Source: Flavipsychrobacter sp. (GTDB taxonomy: Bacteria; Bacteroidota; Bacteroidia; Chitinophagales; Chitinophagaceae). Taken from it: 64,000 nucleotides of DNA. The stretch lies in assembly GCA_016786665.1 (NCBI GenBank), contig JAEUVZ010000008.1, positions 62,001 to 126,000 of the forward strand, read 5' to 3'. Of this stretch, positions 58,336-64,000 are shown in pieces; positions within the stretch are counted from its first letter, which is position 1; each line of letters starts with the position of its first letter. The translations under genes and the position numbers were made by a program. The notes below the pieces were generated by a model. The model made no database searches and was not told the DNA's origin. It saw nothing but the letters and a program-made list of their open reading frames with translations.

Positions 58336-58343
58336 CAAACCTA
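58336..58343 (-). promoter_or_regulatory. -7 element 5 nt before start of the secreted protein gene
   Basis: The minus strand reads TAGGTTTG, an exact TANNTTTG match, then CGACC and ATG. Confidence 0.55.
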
Positions 58344-58491
58344 CTGAAAAAACATCAATAACGGGTTCCCTCCGGGAGGGGTATGGGGAGAGTTTAACAC
58401 CAAATTGGGGGGACTTATGCACAAGGGGAGACATGTGTTTGAAGTTTACACAAATTTGCCCTAGTTTGGTAGCATATTCATCTATAATAAT

Positions 58492-60141
58492 ATGGGATTA
58501 TTTGTCAGGAAGCCGATCAACCAACTTTTGGCGGAAGCCTCTGAGTCGGAAAAAGGCTTGAAGAAAACGCTATCGGCCCGTTCGCTCGTTGCGCTGGGTA
58601 TAGGTGCCATTATTGGTGCGGGCCTGTTCTCCATAACGGGGGGCGCAGCGGCTACTAATGCTGGACCGGCCATTACCATTTCGTTCATTATTGCAGCGGT
58701 GGGCTGTGCCTTCGCCGGGCTTTGCTATGCTGAGTTCGCCTCTATGATACCTGTTGCGGGTAGCGCCTACACTTATTCCTTTGCTACCATGGGTGAGTTC
58801 ATTGCATGGATAATTGGCTGGGACCTGGTGCTGGAGTATGCCGTGGGAGCCGCTACTGTTTCTATCAGCTGGTCGCGCTATTTCGTAAAACTCCTGGAAG
58901 ACTTTAATATCCATATAGACCCTGCCTACACCGCCTCGCCCTTTGATGGAGGGATGATAAATGTGCCGGCGGTATTTATTGTTATGCTCATGTCGCTGTT
59001 ATTGATGCGGGGTACGAAAGAGTCCGCTTTTTTCAACGGCCTGATAGTGGTGCTGAAGGTTGCCGTGGTATTGATATTCATTACCCTTGGCTGGCAGTAT
59101 ATCCGCCCTGAGAACTACACGCCTTATATACCTGATAATACCGGTGACTTCGGCAACTTTGGTTTTAGCGGGGTAGTACGTGCCGCTGCCATAGTGTTCT
59201 TTGCCTACATAGGATTTGATGCGGTTTCTACCGCCGCACAGGAAACGAAGAATCCCAAGAAAGCAATGCCCATAGGTATATTGCTGTCGTTAGGTATATG
59301 TACCATCCTGTATATCTTATTCGCGCACGTAATGACCGGTGTCGCCAACTACCAGATGTTTGCCGGCAAAGACGAAATAGCGCCCGTAAAAGTAGCCATT
59401 GAGCAAATGGGCCAAATGGGGGCTGACGGCGTGGTGAAACCAGACTATCCCTGGCTGAATATGGCGATTGTGATTGCAATACTGGCAGGCTATTCCTCCG
59501 TAATACTGGTGATGCTGATGGGGCAATCGAGGGTATTCTTCTCTATGAGTAAAGATGGATTGATACCGAAGGTGTTCTCAGATGTACACCCCAAGTTCCG
59601 GACACCAGCCAAGAACAATATGCTGTTTATGCTTTTCGTGAGCCTGTTTGCCGCCTTCGTTCCCGCCCGCGTGGTTGGGGAAATGACGAGCATAGGTACC
59701 CTGTTCGCCTTTATACTGGTTTGTGTAGGGGTAATGGTGATGCGGGCGAAAATGCCGGATGCACCCCGTGCTTTCCGCACCCCGCTGGTGCCGTTAGTAC
59801 CAATACTGGGTATTGCCACCTGCCTCTTCATGATGGTGTTTCTGCCTACCGATACATGGATACGGCTTATAGTATGGATGATACTGGGCCTGGATCTATA
59901 CCTGTTTTACGGAATGAAGAACAGCGCCCTCAATTCCGGCTCATTCTTTAAGAACAGCTACAAGACTGTTTCGCTAACGGGAGTAGTGCTGGCACTGCTG
60001 CTGGTAGTGGTAGCGCTCATTCATCATAATGATCCTAAGGCGGACGATGATGTATTATTCCAATTTTCTATGGGCTTTGCTATCCTGCATAGTTTGCTGT
60101 TTATCTTTACCAGTACCATGGGTAAAAAGAAGCTGGATTAA
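58492..60141 (+). CDS. APC-family amino acid permease
   Basis: 549 residues with about 14 membrane helices. The APC signature LGIGAIIGAGLFSITGGAAA in helix 1 is clear, and helix 6 has VFFAYIGFDAVSTAAQETKNP, both typical of the cationic amino acid transporter (CAT) subgroup. C-terminal helices up to about residue 545. It should import an amino acid by proton or ion coupling; the substrate is not predictable. An intrinsic terminator follows at 60164-60196. Confidence 0.9.
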   Translation: MGLFVRKPINQLLAEASESEKGLKKTLSARSLVALGIGAIIGAGLFSITGGAAATNAGPAITISFIIAAVGCAFAGLCYAEFASMIPVAGSAYTYSFATMGEFIAWIIGWDLVLEYAVGAATVSISWSRYFVKLLEDFNIHIDPAYTASPFDGGMINVPAVFIVMLMSLLLMRGTKESAFFNGLIVVLKVAVVLIFITLGWQYIRPENYTPYIPDNTGDFGNFGFSGVVRAAAIVFFAYIGFDAVSTAAQETKNPKKAMPIGILLSLGICTILYILFAHVMTGVANYQMFAGKDEIAPVKVAIEQMGQMGADGVVKPDYPWLNMAIVIAILAGYSSVILVMLMGQSRVFFSMSKDGLIPKVFSDVHPKFRTPAKNNMLFMLFVSLFAAFVPARVVGEMTSIGTLFAFILVCVGVMVMRAKMPDAPRAFRTPLVPLVPILGIATCLFMMVFLPTDTWIRLIVWMILGLDLYLFYGMKNSALNSGSFFKNSYKTVSLTGVVLALLLVVVALIHHNDPKADDDVLFQFSMGFAILHSLLFIFTSTMGKKKLD

Positions 60142-60163
60142 GCGCTAGTGAATAAAAACCAAT

Positions 60164-60196
60164 AAGCCGTCCCGCGGAGAGTGGGGCGGCTTTTTT
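60164..60196 (+). terminator. Terminator after amino acid permease gene; source of the flanking repeat
   Basis: AAGCCGTCCC (60164-60173) pairs with GGGGCGGCTT (60183-60192), with one mismatched or wobble pair, and T6 follows. A 28-bp piece of it (60174-60201) is repeated at 61145-61172. Confidence 0.85.
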
Positions 60197-60201
60197 ATTG
60201 G
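60174..60201 (+). repeat. Outer direct repeat, left copy (28 bp)
   Basis: Identical to 61145-61172 except for one base (27/28). It is the right half of the permease terminator. Together the two copies bracket a 943-bp segment (60202-61144). Confidence 0.75.
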
Positions 60202-60202
60202 A

Positions 60203-60306
60203 GTTGGGTGACATGATTTACGAGGCAACTACTGAGCTGGATGGTTTGTGGGTTTCCGTAGACACAGTGCTCTGATGGCGCGTGGACATGTTGCAAACGG
60301 GTTTCC
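60203..60306 (+). repeat. Inner direct repeat, left copy (104 bp)
   Basis: Matches 61013-61116 at about 95 % with no gaps (offset exactly 810 bp; five mismatches seen). It begins GTTGGGTGACATGAT and ends GTTTCC. Each copy contains a 20-codon frame starting at the internal ATG (60213-60275 here). No gene function seen. Confidence 0.85.
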
Positions 60307-60425
60307 GGGACATCTACGTTGCAAAATTGGACGAGTGGGAGATTTATTAATTGTTTGATTAGTTTTAATGAAGCAGGACGCTTCGATTAGCGGGAAGGTG
60401 AATCAAATAATATAGAGTTTGCTGA

Positions 60426-60995
60426 ATGAAAATGGTTAGACGGTTTATTGTAGTGTTAGCAGTGTTTGCTGCATCATGTAGCGCACATAAAAAGAATGCA
60501 CACGAAAGCAAGATTGCTGGCTATGCGGGGTCGACCCATAGCGACTTTATGAAACTTAGTTTTATTTCCGTGCCCATACAGGTTAGGCTCGAAAATGATA
60601 CATTTTCATTGGAAAACAGGTATGGATATGGATATGTTGTAATGCGTAGCGAACAACTGTATAATTTGTTGTTAGACAAGCTGTTCTCGGAACAGTGTTA
60701 TGGTGATTATCTATTTCGTTTCATTGTCGAAGGAAGAAATTTGATGGTGAGCCAGGAAGAGTACGAGAAGTTGAAGCCTTACCTAATTTCCTTAGAAGAT
60801 GGTGATCGCTTTGTGAAAATGAATAGTAATAAGATAATTAAGACTTATTCCATCGATCAATACCTACCGTCAATAGATGTATCAGCGCCTGACTATCATG
60901 CCAGATGTTTAATACACCACTTCTTCAACAATGGATTTTGGGTTAAGATAGACCATGATTCAGGTTTCTTGCATTTTGTACAATTCAAGCGATAG
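60426..60995 (+). CDS. AT-rich lipoprotein gene inside repeat-bounded segment
   Basis: 189 residues. Lipoprotein signal with lipobox VFAASC; a second ATG two codons later (MVRRFIVVL) is a possible start. The mature protein has no motif I recognise: aromatic and charged, with segments LSFISVPIQVRLENDTFSLE, YVVMRSEQLYNLLLDKLF and a C-terminal ARCLIHHFFNNGFWVKIDHD. Its codons are AT-rich (about 37 % GC at 60601-60660 and 42 % at 60841-60900, against 58 % in a sample of lpdA). Together with the flanking repeats this points to acquisition from elsewhere. Unknown function. Confidence 0.7.
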   Translation: MKMVRRFIVVLAVFAASCSAHKKNAHESKIAGYAGSTHSDFMKLSFISVPIQVRLENDTFSLENRYGYGYVVMRSEQLYNLLLDKLFSEQCYGDYLFRFIVEGRNLMVSQEEYEKLKPYLISLEDGDRFVKMNSNKIIKTYSIDQYLPSIDVSAPDYHARCLIHHFFNNGFWVKIDHDSGFLHFVQFKR

Positions 60996-61012
60996 GTGGG
61001 CTTTTTGTTGGG

Positions 61013-61116
61013 GTTGGGTGACATGATATACGCGGCACCTACTGAGCTGGATGGTTTGTGGGTTTCCGTAGACACAGTGCTCTGATGGCGCCTGGACATG
61101 TTGCAAACGCGTTTCC
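61013..61116 (+). repeat. Inner direct repeat, right copy (104 bp)
   Basis: Right partner of 60203-60306; it also retains the 20-codon frame (61023-61085) with one silent and two amino-acid changes. Similarity extends weakly upstream into a T-rich stretch (60997-61012) resembling the terminator tail. Confidence 0.85.
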
Positions 61117-61144
61117 AGACGATCCTCATTGGAAACGAGGATTA

Positions 61145-61172
61145 GCGGAGAGAGGGGCGGCTTTTTTATTGG
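61145..61172 (+). repeat. Outer direct repeat, right copy (28 bp)
   Basis: Right copy of the terminator-derived repeat. It lacks the left arm of the hairpin, so it is a fragment, not a working copy of that terminator. Confidence 0.75.
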
Positions 61173-61212
61173 CAAGGTTTTTTATCCTGGTTACCTGCAA
61201 AACCTCTGAATT

Positions 61213-61419
61213 ATGAACAAGAATGTAAGAAATGCAGGTATCGCCCTTTTGGCAGCCGGAGCGCTGGCTTATCCCGCTATGCGCCTGTACCGATTTGTGA
61301 AACAACGCCGTGAGGGCAGCCCTGAGACGACAGGGGCGAATAACCGGAAGGCATTCAGCCCATCATACCTGGGCGATAACAAGCCGCACCGCCGAAAAGC
61401 GGAGCCTAACCAGCCATAG
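61213..61419 (+). CDS. Small single-span membrane protein
   Basis: 68 residues. A transmembrane helix near residues 8-24 (AGIALLAAGALAYPAMRLY) is followed by a basic, proline-rich tail (RREGSPETTGANNRKAF; NKPHRRKAEPNQP). A strong terminator lies 43 bp after the stop. Short and unknown, but the hydrophobic-then-basic layout and the terminator support it as a gene. Confidence 0.6.
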   Translation: MNKNVRNAGIALLAAGALAYPAMRLYRFVKQRREGSPETTGANNRKAFSPSYLGDNKPHRRKAEPNQP

Positions 61420-61461
61420 CAGCGAAACAATTTATTATTCATAACTGGAATAATACACATG

Positions 61462-61494
61462 ACGGGCTTTCCGGGGGCGGGAAGCCCGTTTTAT
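61462..61494 (+). terminator. Rho-independent terminator after small membrane protein
   Basis: ACGGGCTTTCC (61462-61472) pairs with GGGAAGCCCGT (61479-61489) with one G-U pair, followed by a T-rich tail. Confidence 0.85.
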
Positions 61495-61581
61495 TGTGCC
61501 TCCATGGATGTGGCGATGGAAATTTCCAGCCCGGCAGCCAATAGCCGCACAGAATGCGGCTCCTTTTCCTAAAAAATAAAC

Positions 61582-61589
61582 TACATTTG
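61582..61589 (+). promoter_or_regulatory. -7 element of lpdA
   Basis: TACATTTG matches TANNTTTG, 45 nt before the ATG at 61635. It also shows that an earlier in-frame ATG at 61554 is not the start. Confidence 0.55.
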
Positions 61590-61634
61590 TCCGGTTATAT
61601 TGCAAAGCTTAAAACTTTAAAAAATTTCCTCTTT

Positions 61635-63041
61635 ATGGCATACGACGTGATCGTAATAGGTAGTGGCCCCGGTGGATATGTGGCGGCTATCCGTGCATCT
61701 CAATTAGGTTATAAAACAGCGATAGTAGAACGCGAAAATCTGGGCGGCATTTGCCTGAACTGGGGATGTATACCCACTAAAGCGCTGCTGAAATCGGCGC
61801 AGGTGATGGACTATATGAACCACGCAGCCGACTATGGCGTGCAGGTGAAAGACTTTAAGGCTGACTTTGGCGGCATGGTAAAGCGCAGCCGGGGCGTGGC
61901 CGATAAGATGAGTAAAGGTATCCAGTACCTGATGAAGAAGAACAAGATAGATGTGCTGAACGGTAATGGAAAAGTGAATAACAAGAAAGAAGTAGAAGTG
62001 ACCGGGGCAGATGGCAAAACTACCGCCTATCCCGCGAAGCACATAATACTGGCTACCGGCGGCCGTGCACGCCAACTGCCCAACCTGCCGATAGATGGCA
62101 AAGCAGTAATAGGCTACCGTGAAGCGATGGTGCTTCCCGAGCAGCCAAAGAGCATGATAGTAGTGGGCTCCGGCGCGATAGGCGTGGAGTTTGCCTACTT
62201 CTACCACAGCATTGGTACTAAAGTGACGATAGTAGAGTTCATGCCGCGCATAGTGCCGGTGGAAGATGAAGACATCTCTAAAGAGCTGGAAAAAATCTAC
62301 AAGAAGAAAGGCATGACCATTATGACCAACGCCTCTGTAGAGAAAGTGGAGAAAACCAAGACGGGTGTGAAAGCCACGGTGAAGACCGCCGCCGGCGAAG
62401 AAACACTGGAAGCTGATATAGTGCTGAGCGCCGTGGGTGTGGTAGCGAACATAGAGAACATAGGCCTGGAAACAGCCGGAGTAAAAACCGACAAAGGAAA
62501 AGTAGTAGTAGATAAGTATTACAAAACGAATGTAGATGGTATCTACGCTATAGGCGATGTGACTCCCGGACAGGCACTGGCGCACGTGGCATCGAAGGAG
62601 GCTGTGATATGCGTGGAAGCTTTTGCGGCGAAGGATGGCAAGCACCACCACACACCAGAACCACTGGATTACGGTAACGTACCGGGCTGTACCTACTGCT
62701 CGCCTGAAATAGCTTCTGTAGGTATGACTGAAAAGCAAGCCAAAGAAGCCGGCTACGAAGTGAAGGTGGGTAAGTTCCCGTTCTCTGCTTCGGGTAAGGC
62801 CTCAGCTGCCGGTGCTATGGAAGGTTTCGTGAAAGTGGTATTTGATGCTAAGTACGGCGAATGGCTGGGCACGCACATGATAGGCGCTAACGTAACGGAG
62901 ATGATAACCGAAACAGTAGTGGCCCGCAAACTGGAAACAACCTGGCAGGAAGTGCTGGACAGCATTCACCCGCACCCGACAATGAGCGAAAGCGTGAAAG
63001 ATGCGATAGAGGTGGCGCTGGGTGAAGCGATACATCTGTAA
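61635..63041 (+). CDS. lpdA: Dihydrolipoyl dehydrogenase
   Basis: 468 residues from ATG 61635 (MAYDVIVIGSGPGGYVAAI). The E3 component of pyruvate, 2-oxoglutarate and branched-chain keto acid dehydrogenases and of the glycine cleavage system. FAD-binding GSGPGGYVAAIRA at residues 8-20; redox disulfide in GGICLNWGCIPTKALL; NAD-binding IVVGSGAIGVEFAYFY; second FAD segment GIYAIGDVTPGQALAH; and the catalytic His-Glu in SIHPHPTMSES near the C-terminus. Cytoplasmic. A longer frame from 61554 is rejected because the promoter lies within it. Confidence 0.96.
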   Translation: MAYDVIVIGSGPGGYVAAIRASQLGYKTAIVERENLGGICLNWGCIPTKALLKSAQVMDYMNHAADYGVQVKDFKADFGGMVKRSRGVADKMSKGIQYLMKKNKIDVLNGNGKVNNKKEVEVTGADGKTTAYPAKHIILATGGRARQLPNLPIDGKAVIGYREAMVLPEQPKSMIVVGSGAIGVEFAYFYHSIGTKVTIVEFMPRIVPVEDEDISKELEKIYKKKGMTIMTNASVEKVEKTKTGVKATVKTAAGEETLEADIVLSAVGVVANIENIGLETAGVKTDKGKVVVDKYYKTNVDGIYAIGDVTPGQALAHVASKEAVICVEAFAAKDGKHHHTPEPLDYGNVPGCTYCSPEIASVGMTEKQAKEAGYEVKVGKFPFSASGKASAAGAMEGFVKVVFDAKYGEWLGTHMIGANVTEMITETVVARKLETTWQEVLDSIHPHPTMSESVKDAIEVALGEAIHL

Positions 63042-63053
63042 AAAACTCCCCGG

Positions 63054-63075
63054 CTCCTCCACAAGTGGAGGGGAG
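63054..63075. terminator. Stem-loop downstream of lpdA
   Basis: CTCCTCCAC pairs with GTGGAGG(G)GAG around a 2-nt centre with one bulged base. No T-run close by, so it may be a dispersed intergenic repeat acting as a weak terminator. The remaining 63076-63256 holds only the repeat at 63184-63201. Confidence 0.4.
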
Positions 63076-63183
63076 ATGGTTTTGATATTTAGTAAGTACA
63101 GAAATAGCTGCTCGTTTGGGCGGCTATTTTTTGGCTTCAGAATGTGAGGAGCGTAGCCTGTGAATACCAGCACATGACCCGGT

Positions 63184-63201
63184 GCCTGCCGCCAGGCAGG
63201 C
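63184..63201. repeat. Imperfect copy of the GC palindrome seen at 868-885
   Basis: GCCTGCC-GCCA-GGCAGGC. Same core as the element at the other end of the window. Confidence 0.5.
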
Positions 63202-63256
63202 TTAAAAGGGAGTGCCATTTGAGAACGGAGAGCGGGAGAGTGTGGCTGTATTTGTG

Positions 63257-63264
63257 TATATTTA
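63257..63264 (+). promoter_or_regulatory. Near-consensus -7 element before the S33 hydrolase
   Basis: TATATTTA (last base differs from TANNTTTG) lies 5 nt before the ATG at 63270, the same layout as several other genes here. Confidence 0.4.
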
Positions 63265-63269
63265 TCAAT

Positions 63270-64000
63270 ATGAGGAATGTTGTATTACTATTGGTGCTGT
63301 TGTGCTTTTCGGTTTCGGGTTATGGGCAGCTTTACAGCAAGGCATTTGGCAAGAAATCGGACCCGGCTATTATTTTTCTGCATGGCGGGCCGGGGTACAA
63401 TTGTGTGAATTTTGAGCTGACCACCGCGGCGAAACTCGCGGAAAGCGGTTACTACGTTATCGTGTATGACCAGCGCGGCTGCGCCCGCTCTAAGGAGATG
63501 AAGGACAGCAAGTACACCATGGAAGAAGCGCTCAATGACTTGAAATCGGTGTACGAAACGCATAAGGTAAAGAAGGCGGTATTGGTGGGCCATAGCTGGG
63601 GTGGTACGCTAGGTACTTACTTCGCCGCCAGTGAGCCCCAACTGGTGAGCCGCGTGATACTGGTGGGTTCTCCCTATTCCTACCCTATGACCATCCGTTC
63701 TATCGTGAGTAACTCTGAGCGGGCCTACCGGGCAAAGGATGACACTACCAGCATTAAATTCATAGCGCAGATAAAGGCTATGGATACCGCCTCGCTGCAA
63801 TACAGCTCGCTGGCCTTTATGCAGGCCATGCGCGCAGGGCTGTACACTACCCAAAAGCAAACGGAAGAGGCCAAAGCACTGGCCGCATCCCTTCGGGAAG
63901 CACCAGAGGCGAAATACCTGAGGGCATCGGAGTTTCCGCCGGTGCAGGGGCTTTATACCAACGAGAAGTACACCACCATCCATATAGGAGCAAAGATGAA
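63270..64000 (+). CDS. Secreted S33 alpha/beta hydrolase, proline iminopeptidase-like (3' truncated by window edge)
   Basis: 243 complete codons from ATG 63270 to the window end with no stop. Signal peptide RNVVLLLVLLCFSVSGYGQ. The oxyanion motif IIFLHGGPG and the adjacent IVYDQRGCARS are diagnostic for the proline iminopeptidase/S33 family, and the nucleophile is in VLVGHSWGGTLG. The cap region follows. It probably removes N-terminal proline or hydrolyses a small amide or ester in the periplasm; the rest of the triad lies outside the window. Confidence 0.88.
   Translation, partial: MRNVVLLLVLLCFSVSGYGQLYSKAFGKKSDPAIIFLHGGPGYNCVNFELTTAAKLAESGYYVIVYDQRGCARSKEMKDSKYTMEEALNDLKSVYETHKVKKAVLVGHSWGGTLGTYFAASEPQLVSRVILVGSPYSYPMTIRSIVSNSERAYRAKDDTTSIKFIAQIKAMDTASLQYSSLAFMQAMRAGLYTTQKQTEEAKALAASLREAPEAKYLRASEFPPVQGLYTNEKYTTIHIGAKM

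Noticed and set aside
63212-63415. Open frame of 67 codons before the S33 hydrolase
   Set aside because: It overlaps the hydrolase gene in another frame; the hydrolase frame from 63270 has a signal peptide and family motifs.
1-64000. tRNA or rRNA genes
   Set aside because: Looked for in the gaps between genes; no cloverleaf-like sequence or rRNA-type conserved core was seen by eye. A covariance-model search would be needed to exclude small RNAs.

Overview
The window looks like ordinary chromosome from a Bacteroidota bacterium, most likely of the Chitinophagales/Chitinophagaceae type. Several things point there. There are Type IX secretion cargo proteins with type A tails (3709-4404, 4526-6061) and a type B (gliding-motility-associated) tail (24952-27189). 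DUF5683 and DUF1573 proteins and a carboxypeptidase-regulatory-like surface protein are present. A UbiA-like prenyltransferase of the futalosine menaquinone type is present. Promoters match the Bacteroidota consensus TTTG-N19-23-TANNTTTG, and Shine-Dalgarno sequences are weak or absent. Sampled coding GC is about 50-58 %. I see no rRNA, tRNA, CRISPR array, intact transposase or prophage.

Layout. 1-16.3 kb is housekeeping and envelope genes: the C-terminal part of a RicT/PSP1 protein with a long Q/G/R/P tail, recQ, two secreted T9SS proteins, folK divergent from sppA, a fasciclin protein, sdaA-kdsA, an alpha/beta hydrolase, an S9 dipeptidyl peptidase and a membrane M23 peptidase. 16.3-24.5 kb holds a minus-strand cluster (pepT, DUF1573, mqnP-like, dapB, two envelope proteins), a MarC-type protein, a conserved secreted protein often mislabelled asparagine synthetase B, and an orphan ABC-2 permease. 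24.55-24.95 kb is an AT-rich gap with a five-unit 21-bp tandem repeat. 24.9-32.0 kb has a large T9SS type B protein, an acyl-CoA carboxylase beta subunit, a small lipoprotein, a DUF4130-type/radical SAM DNA-repair pair and a VOC protein.

32.2-44.7 kb is a complete Wzx/Wzy-type exopolysaccharide or capsule locus. It encodes a Wza-like lipoprotein, a Wzc-like fused tyrosine kinase, a flippase, a hexapeptide acyltransferase, a polymerase, three GT4 glycosyltransferases, a PglC-like initiating phosphoglycosyltransferase, a PglD-like acetyltransferase and a PglE-like aminotransferase. The last three suggest the first lipid-linked sugar is a 2,4-diamino sugar such as bacillosamine; the 4,6-dehydratase needed for it is not in the window. 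A beta-barrel protein and a LytS/LytTR two-component pair follow.

47.5-64 kb contains small lipoproteins, a PDZ-alpha/beta hydrolase, a 989-residue protein of unknown family that looks like a periplasmic helical domain joined to an outer-membrane barrel, pcm, a DUF5683 protein, a Prc-type protease, lipB overlapping an unknown membrane protein, an APC amino-acid permease, lpdA and a truncated S33 hydrolase. Between the permease and lpdA an AT-rich lipoprotein gene sits in a segment bounded by two nested sets of direct repeats, which suggests acquired or excisable DNA.

The most striking genome-wide signal is that many genes carry a perfect or near-perfect TANNTTTG element only 4-9 nt before the start codon. 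This predicts leaderless mRNAs. The strongest candidates for undescribed biology are the repeat-bounded lipoprotein segment, the 21-bp repeat array, the 989-residue protein, the DUF4130/radical SAM pair and the leaderless promoter architecture.
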